Shown: piece after piece, positions 7,549-15,435 of the stretch
Layout: each line of letters opens with the position of its first letter
Numbering within the stretch: position 1 is the stretch's first letter
NCBI GenBank assembly: GCA_020048795.1
Contig: JAIFMA010000064.1
Coordinates: forward strand, 1-25,777
From: Rhodoferax sp.
GTDB taxonomy: Bacteria; Pseudomonadota; Gammaproteobacteria; Burkholderiales; Burkholderiaceae_C
Direction: 5' to 3'
Length of the DNA stretch: 25,777 bases
Made by a program: the position numbers and the translations under genes
The notes under the pieces: generated by a model
The model's database searches: none
What the model saw: the letters and a program-made list of their open reading frames with translations, nothing else
Told to the model about the DNA's origin: nothing

Positions 7549-8232
7549 CTACGGTCGCCCGGGCGAGTCCCAGGACACGGAGGCACGCAACAGGTGTTCC
7601 ATGTCACGCTTGGCTCGGTTGGCACCCGCGCTGTCAAACACTGCAGGCAGGCGCATCATGGCGTTGCCCATGGGGTCAACTACAAAAATATAGTTATGCA
7701 ACGACTTACCCTGGGGCACGGCCAGCCAATTTTGCAACGCGCCGGATTCAACCCGTGCGACGGTGGCATGGTCTTTCTCCAGGCCCTGACGCAACGTGGC
7801 ATCGACACCGGCCTGGTCATTGATCAGCCAGACCCAGTCGACCCGTTCCATGTCTTTGCCGAGCATCAAGCGCAGCTGGCGCAGCAACAGCAACTGTTTC
7901 TGACAGTCCTGCACACAGGCACCGCCATCGACCTTCACCAATAGCCATTGCGCCTTGAGGCCCGAGAGCACCAGGGGTGTGCCGTCCAGCCGGGTGGCAA
8001 CGGCGGCTGGCAGGGCACGGGCCGGCGTGATGAACTCACCCACCGCCGTTGTGCCCTGAGGTCGCAGTCCATAAAACGCCAGATATGACAGTATGACCGG
8101 CAGCGAACACACCAGCACAATGGCCAGCAGCTTGAGCCGACTACGGGCCAGCTCAGGTGCCAGCGCATCACCCGGACTGGGCAACGAGACCACCGTCAGG
8201 TCCAGTAACTCATCGGTGGTTGGCTGGCTCAT
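7549..8232 (-). CDS. membrane-anchored CxxxC protein of the cytochrome oxidase operon
   Basis: The product has 227 residues. An N-terminal cytoplasmic stretch of about 30 residues is followed by one membrane helix (LKLLAIVLVCSLPVILSYLAF), and the rest lies outside the inner membrane. The periplasmic domain has a thioredoxin/SCO-like order: a strand (QWLLVKVDGG), then a CxxxC motif (ACVQDCQ), then a helix, then VDWVWLINDQ, and near the end HNYIFVVDPMGNAMMRLP, comparable to the 'x.Y.VDP.G' strand of SCO proteins. SCO proteins use CxxxC plus a His to carry copper to CuA. The CxxxC here lacks the following Pro. A copper-chaperone or thiol-reductase role in oxidase assembly is inference from motif and operon. 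The ATG overlaps the surf1 stop (ATGA). Confidence 0.8.
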   Translation of the reverse strand: MSQPTTDELLDLTVVSLPSPGDALAPELARSRLKLLAIVLVCSLPVILSYLAFYGLRPQGTTAVGEFITPARALPAAVATRLDGTPLVLSGLKAQWLLVKVDGGACVQDCQKQLLLLRQLRLMLGKDMERVDWVWLINDQAGVDATLRQGLEKDHATVARVESGALQNWLAVPQGKSLHNYIFVVDPMGNAMMRLPAVFDSAGANRAKRDMEHLLRASVSWDSPGRP

Positions 8233-8951
8233 GCTGGATGCCTTTTGCGCACGCTCGCCACCAGGTAGAAGATGATCAACGCGGCGGCCATGCCAAACCA
8301 CTGAAACGCGTAGCCACGGTGCATCCCGACGCGGTCTTCAGGCGGGTCCCAGCGTCGCACCAGTCGATCCCCGTCTGCAGCGCTGGTCTGCAGCAACACC
8401 ACCGGCTGCAGTGGCTGCTGGAGTTGGCTGGCGGCACGCGCCATGTCCAGGCGTGACCACAGCTGCGCAGCGACCTGTGCATGCTCTGGCATCAGAAAGA
8501 ATTTTTTGTCTGACGGCACAAAGGCCAGACCGGTGATCTGTACCCGTCCGGCTGGTGTCGCCACCACGGGCAGCACAGCACGGCCCTGCGTTGTCCAGCT
8601 GATCCAACCGCGATTGACCAGGATACGGGTGGCACTGCCTTCTATCTTGAGCGGAGTCATCACATGCACACCCGGCTGCCCGTTGTGCTGACGGTTGTCC
8701 AAAAAGAACTGCTGCTGTGGCTCGAATTCGCCGATCACAACAATCGGCGCATCGCGCAATTGTTGAGCGTCCACCAACGCAGCGCCCACCGGCACCGCAC
8801 CCAGTTGATGGCGAGCCGCGCGCTGAGCCAATTCAGCCTGTAGCCGGTCGCCCTTGCCGGATTGCCATAGGCCCAGGTAGACAAAAAGCACCAAGCCGGT
8901 CAGCACGCCCAGCAAAGGAAGCAACTTGAACTGAAAACGCAAAGGGCGCAT
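8229..8951 (-). CDS. SURF1 family cytochrome oxidase assembly protein
   Basis: SURF1 (Shy1) proteins are inner-membrane factors that help place heme A in subunit I. The 240-residue product has an N-terminal helix with the family signature (LFVYLGLWQSGKGDRL), a periplasmic domain with GVHVMTPL and ILVNRGWI, and a C-terminal helix preceded by HRGYAFQWFGMA. The length is typical. The start at 8951 (MRPLRFQFKLLP) is preferred over the upstream extension to 9056, which is not conserved in style and would overlap the divergent small gene. The gene heads the surf1-CxxxC-ctaA-ctaB block, and the stop overlaps the next ATG. Confidence 0.92.
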   Translation of the reverse strand: MRPLRFQFKLLPLLGVLTGLVLFVYLGLWQSGKGDRLQAELAQRAARHQLGAVPVGAALVDAQQLRDAPIVVIGEFEPQQQFFLDNRQHNGQPGVHVMTPLKIEGSATRILVNRGWISWTTQGRAVLPVVATPAGRVQITGLAFVPSDKKFFLMPEHAQVAAQLWSRLDMARAASQLQQPLQPVVLLQTSAADGDRLVRRWDPPEDRVGMHRGYAFQWFGMAAALIIFYLVASVRKRHPA

Positions 8952-9046
8952 GGGTAAATGATGAAAAGCAGGGGGCCTGCATTGTCTGTCAAGCGCGGGC
9001 CCGGGCGTTCCCGGATAATGGCGAAAAACTCTGTAGAAAGACGGCG

Positions 9047-9253
9047 ATGCTGGCAAAAATACTGATTCTGTTGACGCTGGCCATGATTCTGGTGAGCCTG
9101 TTCAGTGCACTGGCTTTGTTGTTCAAAAATGACGATGCCAGCAAACGCAAGCGTGTGGTGCAAGCCCTGACCATCCGTATCGGGCTGTCGATCGGGCTGT
9201 TTGTAACGCTACTGGCAAGTTTGTACTTTGGACTGATTCCTGGCCGCGGCTGA
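9047..9253 (+). CDS. small twin-transmembrane protein (DUF2909 type)
   Basis: The product has 68 residues with two hydrophobic helices (residues about 3-26 and 45-64) joined by a charged loop, NDDASKRKRVV. Small twin-helix proteins annotated DUF2909 are commonly found at exactly this place, on the strand opposite the oxidase genes between coxC and surf1, and this conserved position supports both gene call and family. It is divergent from surf1 and convergent with coxC (stop codons 16 bases apart). The function is unknown; a role in oxidase assembly or stability is only guilt by association. Confidence 0.8.
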   Translation: MLAKILILLTLAMILVSLFSALALLFKNDDASKRKRVVQALTIRIGLSIGLFVTLLASLYFGLIPGRG

Positions 9254-9269
9254 AGAGCCGCCGATTGCT

Positions 9270-10078
9270 TTAAAGAATATACACAAACACGAACAGAATC
9301 AGCCACACCACGTCAACAAAGTGCCAGTACCAGGCCACGGCTTCAAAAGCAAAGTGATTGTGTTCTGAAAAGTGACCTTTCAAACCCCGACCCAGCATGA
9401 CCATCAGCATGATGGTGCCCAGCGTCACGTGAAAGCCGTGAAAACCGGTCAGGATGTAGAACGTGGCTCCGTAAACGCCGGCACCCAGCGTCAACCCCAT
9501 CTCGGAATAGGCGTGGGCGTATTCATAGACCTGAAAACCCATGAAGGTCGAACCCAGCAGCACCGTCAGGGCCAAGCCCCAGTTGAGCTGGCTACGCTTA
9601 CCCTTGATCAGACCCCAGTGCGCCCAGGTCAGCGTGGCACCTGATGTCAGCAGCAACATGGTGTTGATGGCAGGAATACCCCAGGCGTGCATCGGAGAAA
9701 ACGGGTCACCCAGTGGACCGGCACTGGGCCAGGCGCTGGTGAATTTTTCATACGGCGTAAACAACGCGTCATAACCACTGAGTTCGGGCAATGAAATGCG
9801 GCGGATGTAATACAGTGCACCAAAAAAACAGGCAAAAAACATCACTTCCGAAAAAAGCGAAGGTTCTCGCTGATGAGTTCGCCAAACCAGCCCGTCACCA
9901 CATACAAAATCAGCGCAGCACCTACCAGCATGCTCCAGATGCCGGCCGGCGTACCATTGATGCGAAAGATAAAGCCCAGTGCCGTCAGAAACACGCCCAC
10001 CGACAGGTAGGTGGAGTAACGACTGGCCGCTGGAACAAAGTAGTGACCCCGGGCAGCAGGTGATGAAGCTTGCGTCAT
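9270..10078 (-). pseudogene. coxC: cytochrome c oxidase subunit III, frameshifted and internally shortened
   Basis: Subunit III of the aa3 oxidase. The first frame from ATG 10078 gives MTQASSPAARGHYFVPAAS, two membrane helices and VTGWFGELISEN, then stops at 9842. The other frame supplies FSEVMFFACFFGALYYIRR, WGIPAINTMLLLTSGATLTW, LLGSTFMGFQVYEYAHAY, YGATFYILTGFHGFHVTLG and AVAWYWHFVDVVWLILFVFV, ending at 9270. The junction lies at 9854-9863, where the coding strand has a run of six T; a seventh T would read LRFFSEVMFF and restore the frame. Even then about 17-20 residues normally present between 'WFGxVIxES' and 'FSEVMFF' (the GGLYxxxVDxSFRWGMxW stretch) are missing. The start lies 17 bases after the ctaG stop. 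Function as sequenced is doubtful. Confidence 0.85.
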
Positions 10079-10095
10079 GGTTGTTTCTTTCTGGA

Positions 10096-10650
10096 TCAAT
10101 TGGCCTTGGGGGCTTCAAAAAATGTGTAAGAGAGCGTCACTGTGCCCAGATCGCGATCCATCTTGGGATTGACCACAAACACCACCGGCATGCTGCGCGA
10201 CTCGCCTGGTTGAAACGTCTGCTGGGCAAAGCAAAAACACTCAAGCTTTTCAAAATATTGCGTGGCTGCCGCAGGCGTGACGCTGGGCACGGCCTGCCCC
10301 ACAAAAACCCGACCACTGGTGTTTTTGACGGTGTAATTGATGTGCGTGATTTCACCCGGGTGCACCCGCATCGAAAACTGCTCGGCCTTGAACTGCAGGC
10401 CCACACCCGGCATGGTGTGGCTTAAAAACTCGACCTTGACGGAGCGTGTCAGATCGACCTGGGTATTCTGGTCTGCCGCCAAGGGAGCGCTGTTGGTTTT
10501 GCCATTCAAACCGGTCCACTGGCAAAAGGCATCGTAAAGGGGCACCATGGCAAAGCCAAACCCGACAAAAAACAGCGCCACCAGTCCCAGGCGCAAAGCC
10601 AGACGCTGATTGTTGTTCTGACGCTCTTGCGCGGCGGTCAGGGTTGTCAT
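10096..10650 (-). CDS. ctaG: cytochrome c oxidase copper assembly protein CtaG (COX11)
   Basis: Delivers copper to the CuB site of subunit I. The 184-residue product has one N-terminal membrane helix (LALRLGLVALFFVGFGFAMV) followed by PLYDAFCQWTGLNGKT, which contains the first conserved Cys, and a periplasmic beta domain with the copper-binding pair ECFCF and FVVNPKMDRDLGTVTLSYTFF near the end. The length matches the family. The ATG at 10650 overlaps the stop of the preceding 48-residue ORF (ATGA), indicating translational coupling; an in-frame extension to 10749 is therefore rejected. Relatives often have a DUF2970-type small gene between ctaG and coxC; none is present here. Confidence 0.94.
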   Translation of the reverse strand: MTTLTAAQERQNNNQRLALRLGLVALFFVGFGFAMVPLYDAFCQWTGLNGKTNSAPLAADQNTQVDLTRSVKVEFLSHTMPGVGLQFKAEQFSMRVHPGEITHINYTVKNTSGRVFVGQAVPSVTPAAATQYFEKLECFCFAQQTFQPGESRSMPVVFVVNPKMDRDLGTVTLSYTFFEAPKAN

Positions 10651-10793
10651 AGCGGACGGTATTTCCACAGCGCACCCAGAAACATCAGCACGACGATCAG
10701 CCCAACGACCAGGCCCAGGCGAATATTCGCGGCCTTGCGTTTGTCCCACTCTTGCGGGTCAAAATCGGGTTTGGAGGACTCGGGCAAACTCAT
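10647..10793 (-). CDS. cytochrome oxidase small assembly protein (single-helix)
   Basis: The product has 48 residues: a charged N-terminus (SLPESSKPDFDPQEWDKRKA) then one membrane helix (LGLVVGLIVVLMFLGALW) and a short KYRPL tail. Single-helix proteins of this size sit between subunit I and ctaG in Burkholderiales oxidase operons and are annotated as small assembly proteins. The start is 13 bases after the ctaD stop, and the stop overlaps the ctaG ATG, so it belongs to the operon. No catalytic residues are visible; its role is inferred from position. Confidence 0.75.
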   Translation of the reverse strand: MSLPESSKPDFDPQEWDKRKAANIRLGLVVGLIVVLMFLGALWKYRPL

Positions 10794-10806
10794 AACAAGC
10801 GGCCAG

Positions 10807-12411
10807 CTACTTGATTTCAGGAGGCGTCTCAAAGGTGTGGTAAGGTGCTGGAGACGGCACGGTCCACTCCAAACCCTCGGCACCTTCCCAAGCCTTGGCT
10901 TCCGCTTTAGGGCCACCGCGGATATTTTTGATGACGTTGTAAACAAAGATCAGATGCGAGGCGCCCAGAATAAAAGCCCCCACACTTGAGATCATGTTCC
11001 ACTCGGCAAACATCAGCGGGTAGTCAGGGATACGGCGTGGCATGCCGGCCAGTCCGACAAAAAACTGCGGAATGAAGGTGATGTTGAAACCAATCACCGC
11101 CACCCAAAAATGCCACTTGCCCAGGGATTCATCCAGCATGTGGCCGGTCCACTTGGGCAGCCAGTAATAAATGGCGGCCATGGCCCCCATCACGGCAGAG
11201 GGGTAAAACGCGTAATGAAAGTGAGCCACCAGAAAGTAGGCGTTGTGGTACTGTGGGTCAGCCGCGGCGTCAGACAGCGCCAGCCCGGTCAAGCCACCCC
11301 AGCCAAACAGCACCAGAAAACCCAATGCAAACAGCATCGGCGTCTCAAAGGTCATGGAGCCTTTCCAGACCGAGGCAATCCAGCAGAAAAACAGCACAGC
11401 CAGCGGGAACGAGATTGCCATGGTGATGTACATGAAGTAAATCTGGCTGCCAATCGACATGCCGCTGGTGAACATGTGGTGCGCCCAGACGATCACGCCC
11501 AGGCCTGCGATGGCCCAGAACGCATACACCTGCGCCTTGTAGCCATAGGTGGGTTTGCGGGTGAAGGCTGACAACACGTGCGGAATGGCGCCGGCAATGG
11601 GCAGCAGCAGCACATACACCTCGGGGTGACCCATGAACCAGAAGATGTGTTGCCACAACACCGGGTCGCCACCACCGGCGGCATTGAAGAAATGGGTGCC
11701 AAAGTGGCGGTCCATCAGCACCATGGTCACGCCACCGGCAAACACCGGCATGATGGTGATCAACAGCACCGCCGTCATCAGAAAGCCATGGGCAAACAGC
11801 GGCATTTTCATCAGCGTCATGCCGGGTGCGCGCATGTTGACAATGGTCACAATCACGTTGATGGAGCCCAGAATGGACGACACACCGAGCATGTGAATGG
11901 CAAAGATGGCAAAGTCCATGCCCCAGCCGCTCTGGATCGACAGCGGCGCATACAAGGTCCAGCCGGTGTCGACCGCACCCGGTCCCACACCAAAAATACC
12001 CAGAAAGAATGGTAAGGTCAGCATGATCGCCGCCGGCGGCAAGATCCAAAAACCCCAGTTGTTCAGGCGCGGCAAGGCCATGTCGGGTGCACCGATGACC
12101 ATGGGCAGCATGTAATTGGCCAGACCGGTGGCCACCGGCATGGCAAACCCGAACACCATCACCAGACCGTGCAAAGTGATGAGCTGGTTAAAAAATTCGG
12201 GTTGCATGAATTGCAGGCCGGGCTGAAACAGCTCGGCGCGCACCGCCAGAATCATGGCACCACCAATGAAAAGCATCACAAACCCGAAAATCAGGTACAT
12301 GATGCCGATGTCTTTGTGGTTGGTGGTTTCCAGCCAACGGATAAATCCGCCCGAATAATGCCCGCCGTGCGAATCACCGTGCGGTATGCCATGCGACATA
12401 TCGTGTGCCAT
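10807..12411 (-). CDS. ctaD: cytochrome c oxidase subunit I (aa3 type)
   Basis: Catalytic subunit holding heme a and the heme a3-CuB centre; it reduces oxygen and pumps protons across the inner membrane. The product has 534 residues with about twelve helices. Visible are the start of the core (RWLETTNHKDIGIMYLIFG), heme a ligand region (ITLHGLVMVFGFAMP), QHIFWFMGHPEVYVLLLP with the CuB His and the crosslinked Tyr plus the Glu of A1-type oxidases, WAHHMFTSGM with two CuB His, and HNAYFLVAHFHYAF with the heme a3 and heme a His. The N-terminus is His-rich (MAHDMSHGIPHGDSHGGHY). The ATG at 12411 has AAGGAG six bases upstream, so the longer frame to 12459 is rejected. The gene is intact. Confidence 0.97.
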   Translation of the reverse strand: MAHDMSHGIPHGDSHGGHYSGGFIRWLETTNHKDIGIMYLIFGFVMLFIGGAMILAVRAELFQPGLQFMQPEFFNQLITLHGLVMVFGFAMPVATGLANYMLPMVIGAPDMALPRLNNWGFWILPPAAIMLTLPFFLGIFGVGPGAVDTGWTLYAPLSIQSGWGMDFAIFAIHMLGVSSILGSINVIVTIVNMRAPGMTLMKMPLFAHGFLMTAVLLITIMPVFAGGVTMVLMDRHFGTHFFNAAGGGDPVLWQHIFWFMGHPEVYVLLLPIAGAIPHVLSAFTRKPTYGYKAQVYAFWAIAGLGVIVWAHHMFTSGMSIGSQIYFMYITMAISFPLAVLFFCWIASVWKGSMTFETPMLFALGFLVLFGWGGLTGLALSDAAADPQYHNAYFLVAHFHYAFYPSAVMGAMAAIYYWLPKWTGHMLDESLGKWHFWVAVIGFNITFIPQFFVGLAGMPRRIPDYPLMFAEWNMISSVGAFILGASHLIFVYNVIKNIRGGPKAEAKAWEGAEGLEWTVPSPAPYHTFETPPEIK

Positions 12412-12467
12412 TGCCTGCTCCTTGATGCTCAAAATCTGAAATGGGGGTGTAACGGGCAAGCACTGGT

Positions 12468-13376
12468 TTACAGCGCGGCCTTGGCAAGTGCCACAGTTTT
12501 GTCTGAGGTCTGGACGAGGGGTGTCACAGCGACAACGGCAGGCGTGGTGGGTGCCGGTGTTGCGGCAGCGGCTTTGACCGCAGCCGGCTTTTTACTGGCC
12601 AGCCATTTGGCAAACTCGTCTTGCGTGACCACATTGACCACCACCGGCATGAAACCGTGCTCTTTGCCACACAGCTCGGAGCACTGGCCCCGGTAGGTGC
12701 CGGTTTTTTCCACCGTGGCCCAAAATTCACGCAAAAAACCCGGCACCGCATCGCGCTTGACACCAAACGCAGGCACCCACCAGCTGTGAATCACGTCATT
12801 GGAGGTGGTGATAAACCGCACCTTTTTACCCACCGGCAACACCAGCGGGTTATCTACCTCGAGTAAGTAGTGCTCGCCCTTGGCTTCGCTATTGTCGATT
12901 TGGGTCCGTGGCGTGATCAGACGGCTGGTGTAACTGATGCCCTCCGCCGGAAACTCATACTGCCAAAGCCACTGGCTGCCCGTGACCTTGACCACCAGCT
13001 CGGCATCGGTTTTGGTGTCTTCGTACATCATCACCGCATGAAACGCCGGAATGCCGAACACCGCATAGTCGATCACAAACAGCAGGGCAAACGGCGACAG
13101 CACCCAAAGCCATTGCTTGCGGCTGGTGGGTGCCGAAAAATTGACCGCTTTGAAGCCTGCAGCCTTGCGATGGGTGTAAAACGAATACATCAGCAACGCA
13201 AACACCAGAAAAAACAAGATCAGGATCACTACCATCACCAGGTTGTGCATGTGCAGCGTTTCGTGGGCAATGGGCGTGACCGGGGTCGGAAAGTTGTAGG
13301 CATAGCCCGCCCCAACAGCCACCGACCCGAGAGTCGCCAACACCAACAAGCCAAACTTGGTCAAACTACGCATCAT
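12468..13376 (-). CDS. ctaC: cytochrome c oxidase subunit II (CuA subunit)
   Basis: Accepts electrons from cytochrome c at its CuA centre and passes them to subunit I. The 302-residue product has an N-terminal hydrophobic segment (SLTKFGLLVLATLGSVAVGA), two membrane helices, and a periplasmic cupredoxin domain with TGSQWLWQYEF, DVIHSWWVPAFGVK and the CuA ligand set CSELCGKEHGFM (C232, C236, H240, M243). The tail is Ala/Pro/Thr/Val-rich. It lacks the C-terminal cytochrome c domain carried by many Burkholderiales homologues. The start at 13376 is chosen because AAGGA lies 7 bases before it and the protein begins as expected; the longer frame to 13508 would cross the promoter and the FNR-like site. 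It is the first gene of the oxidase operon. Confidence 0.95.
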   Translation of the reverse strand: MMRSLTKFGLLVLATLGSVAVGAGYAYNFPTPVTPIAHETLHMHNLVMVVILILFFLVFALLMYSFYTHRKAAGFKAVNFSAPTSRKQWLWVLSPFALLFVIDYAVFGIPAFHAVMMYEDTKTDAELVVKVTGSQWLWQYEFPAEGISYTSRLITPRTQIDNSEAKGEHYLLEVDNPLVLPVGKKVRFITTSNDVIHSWWVPAFGVKRDAVPGFLREFWATVEKTGTYRGQCSELCGKEHGFMPVVVNVVTQDEFAKWLASKKPAAVKAAAATPAPTTPAVVAVTPLVQTSDKTVALAKAAL

Positions 13377-13408
13377 TTGCTGTCCTTGCCATGGAATTTC
13401 GTTCATCA

Positions 13409-13432
13409 TTTGATAATTGTCAAACGATTTTA
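13409..13432 (-). promoter_or_regulatory. likely ctaC promoter overlapped by an FNR/Anr-like box
   Basis: A near-perfect 16-bp palindrome lies at 13409-13424 (TTTGATAATTGTCAAA, 14 of 16 symmetric). Its core TTGAT-AATT-GTCAA differs by one base from the FNR/Anr consensus TTGAT-N4-ATCAA. On the minus strand a -10-like TAAAAT lies at 13427-13432, which puts the transcription start near 13420, inside the box, and leaves a leader of about 44 bases before ctaC. An activator would normally sit near -41, so this position suggests repression when oxygen is low, sensible for an aa3 oxidase. The -35 is poor. The site is inferred from sequence only. Confidence 0.5.
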
Positions 13433-13533
13433 GTCGATGATGTGGCGATAAAAGCCACTCAGTACACGGGGAAAACCCGTACCAGCACGGTTTGGCGCGC
13501 TCGGTCACGAGCCAGTCGGATTTTCAGCCCAAA

Positions 13534-13583
13534 TTGACAAGTTGGCGGTCAAAAGCTATATTAATAACCGATTAGTCATTAAT
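13534..13583 (+). promoter_or_regulatory. sigma70-like promoter and overlapping operator of the tetR efflux operon
   Basis: TTGACA at 13534-13539, a 17-base spacer, and TATATT at 13557-13562 form a near-consensus promoter with a start expected near 13569. An imperfect 24-bp palindrome at 13560-13583 (outer arms ATTAAT, 18 of 24 positions symmetric, core ACCGATTAGT) covers the end of the -10 and the start point. This is the classical placement for a TetR-family operator. The tetR ATG follows at 13586, leaving a leader of about 17 bases with no Shine-Dalgarno sequence. Autorepression of tetR and the downstream pump genes is the likely outcome. Confidence 0.65.
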
Positions 13584-13585
13584 TT

Positions 13586-14296
13586 ATGTCCCTGCCAACT
13601 CAACTTGCATCCACCCTCGATGTCACGCCGGATGAGCACGCCCGCCGCGAACGCCGCAAGGACGCGCGGCCCGGCGAACTGCTGGCCGCTGCACTGGACC
13701 TGTTTGTGGAAAAAGGTTTTGCCGCAACCCGCGTGGAAGAGGTAGCCCGGCGTGCCGGGGTGTCAAAAGGCACGCTGTTTTTGTACTTTCCCAGCAAGGA
13801 AGAGCTGTTCAAAGCGGTGGTACGTGAAAACATCTCGGGCCGCTTTACCGAATGGAACGAAGAGTTTGAGCGCTTTGAGGGCCGATCCGCGGACATGCTG
13901 CATTACTGCCTGCACAGTTGGTGGGAGCGCATTGGCGCGACCAAGGCATCCGGCATCCCAAAACTGATGATGAGCGAAGCCAGCAATTTCCCTGAGCTGG
14001 CCAACTTTTACCAACACGAGGTCATTCAGCCCGGCAGCGCGTTGATTGAGCGCATTCTCAAGCGAGGCATCGCGCGCGGCGAGTTCCGCCCCATCAACCT
14101 GAAGTATGGCATCTACATGGTGCTGGCACCTTTGTTGTTTTTGGCCATGTGGAAGCACTCGCCGGGCAGTTGCGGCAACCATCTGGCGCAGCTGGTGCCC
14201 GAGGAGTACCTGGCGGTGCAGTTTGACATGCTGATGTCGGGTCTGTGTGCCATCAACCCTGATCCATACCTTGCGATGGAGCCATCAACTTCATGA
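13586..14296 (+). CDS. TetR/AcrR family transcriptional regulator
   Basis: The product has 236 residues. The N-terminal DNA-binding domain is clear: ARPGELLAAALDLFVEKGFA, then TRVEEVARRAGVSKGTLFLY with the helix-turn-helix, then FPSKEELFKAVVREN. The C-terminal ligand-binding part is helical with aromatic and hydrophobic residues (MVLAPLLFLAMWKHSPG), typical of regulators that sense lipophilic compounds. The ATG at 13586 is the only plausible start; it has no ribosome binding site, so translation may be inefficient by design. The stop overlaps the ATG of the membrane fusion gene (ATGA). It most likely represses its own operon through the palindrome just upstream. The inducer is unknown. Confidence 0.92.
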   Translation: MSLPTQLASTLDVTPDEHARRERRKDARPGELLAAALDLFVEKGFAATRVEEVARRAGVSKGTLFLYFPSKEELFKAVVRENISGRFTEWNEEFERFEGRSADMLHYCLHSWWERIGATKASGIPKLMMSEASNFPELANFYQHEVIQPGSALIERILKRGIARGEFRPINLKYGIYMVLAPLLFLAMWKHSPGSCGNHLAQLVPEEYLAVQFDMLMSGLCAINPDPYLAMEPSTS

Positions 14297-15435
14297 AACT
14301 CTGGCAGAAATGGGCCGTCGCCGGCCTGGTCATGACACTACTGGCAGCCGGTTCGCTGCGCACCTTGTCGGCGCGCAGCACCAAACAGGCTGCATTGGAG
14401 GCGCAGCAACTAACCCAAAAAACCGAGGTCTCGATTGACCTGATGCCGTCAGATCTGGTTGAAATTCGAGTCCGCGAGATGCCGCAGAGCGTTGCCATTT
14501 CCGGTGAGATCAAAGCCATCAACACCGCGTTTGTCAAGGCACGAGTGGCTGGCGAGTTGCAGGGTCTGGTAGCACGTGAGGGTGATCGGGTGCAGGCCGG
14601 ACAAATACTGGCTCACATCGACCCGACCGAATCAAGTGCCCGTTTGAGCCAGGCACGCCAGCAGGCCCAGGCGGCCAAGGCGCAAGTGGATATCGCACAA
14701 CGCGCCTTTGACAACAATCGGGCGCTGGTTGCGCAGGGCTTTGTCTCCAGCACAGCACTGGAAACCGCACAAGCCAACCTGACAGCGGCCCAATCGAGCT
14801 TCGCAGCAGCCCAGTCCAGCGTATCTGTGGCAGCCAAGACAATGGACGACACCGTCTTGCGTGCGCCCATTTCAGGACTGATTGCCCAGCGTCTGGCGCA
14901 AACCGGCGAGCGGGTTTCGGTCGATGCGCGCGTCGTTGAAATTGTCGACTTAAGCCGACTGGAGCTTGAAGCCGCACTGAACTCGTCAGATGCGCTTCAG
15001 GTCAAAATCGGCCAAACGGTGCAACTGCGAGCGGACGGCGTGACGCAGGCTTTTGCTGCCCGCGTGGTTCGCATCAACCCCAGCGTTACGGTCGGCAGCC
15101 GTGCAGTCAAGGTTTATCTGGCCGTTGAATCGGCAACGTCGTTGCGACAAGGACAGTTTGTTCAGGGCAGCTTGTTGACCGGTTCACGCAGTGCCCTGGC
15201 AGTACCGCTGACGGCCGTACGCACCGACAAGCCCCAGCCTTACCTGCAAACAGTCCAACAAAATCAGGTCCAACATCTGCCGGTGGCACTGGGTGAACGC
15301 ACCGAGGTTGATCAGCAAACCCTGGTCGCCATCACGGGCGTACCCGAGGGCACTCAGGCGATTGGCGGAGCTGTGGGTAGCTTGCGCGCTGGCACACTTA
15401 TCAGACTTGGTCAGAACATCAACGGATCACGCTGA
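14293..15435 (+). CDS. RND efflux membrane fusion protein (periplasmic adaptor)
   Basis: Links the inner-membrane RND pump to an outer-membrane channel. The 380-residue product has an N-terminal signal-anchor (KWAVAGLVMTLLAAGSL) and the first half of the lipoyl domain (VKARVAGELQGLVAREGDRV, GQILAHIDPTE). An Ala/Gln-rich coiled-coil hairpin follows at about residues 115-190, then the second lipoyl half (DTVLRAPISGLIAQRLAQTGE), a beta-barrel and a membrane-proximal domain. No lipobox Cys is seen, so anchoring is by the N-terminal helix or the protein is released. It is coupled to tetR upstream by a four-base overlap and directly abuts the pump gene (TGAATG). The substrate cannot be predicted. 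Confidence 0.92.
   Translation: MKLWQKWAVAGLVMTLLAAGSLRTLSARSTKQAALEAQQLTQKTEVSIDLMPSDLVEIRVREMPQSVAISGEIKAINTAFVKARVAGELQGLVAREGDRVQAGQILAHIDPTESSARLSQARQQAQAAKAQVDIAQRAFDNNRALVAQGFVSSTALETAQANLTAAQSSFAAAQSSVSVAAKTMDDTVLRAPISGLIAQRLAQTGERVSVDARVVEIVDLSRLELEAALNSSDALQVKIGQTVQLRADGVTQAFAARVVRINPSVTVGSRAVKVYLAVESATSLRQGQFVQGSLLTGSRSALAVPLTAVRTDKPQPYLQTVQQNQVQHLPVALGERTEVDQQTLVAITGVPEGTQAIGGAVGSLRAGTLIRLGQNINGSR

Noticed and set aside
9854..9863. Programmed -1 frameshift in coxC on the T6 run
   Set aside because: The run does not fit a full X XXY YYZ slippery heptamer (the base before TTT TTT is C), no stimulatory structure was seen, and a base is just as easily missing; kept only as an alternative under the coxC finding.
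11345..12049. 234-codon minus-strand frame within ctaD
   Set aside because: Alternative frame of an intact ctaD; rich in His, Cys and Trp, no plausible start.
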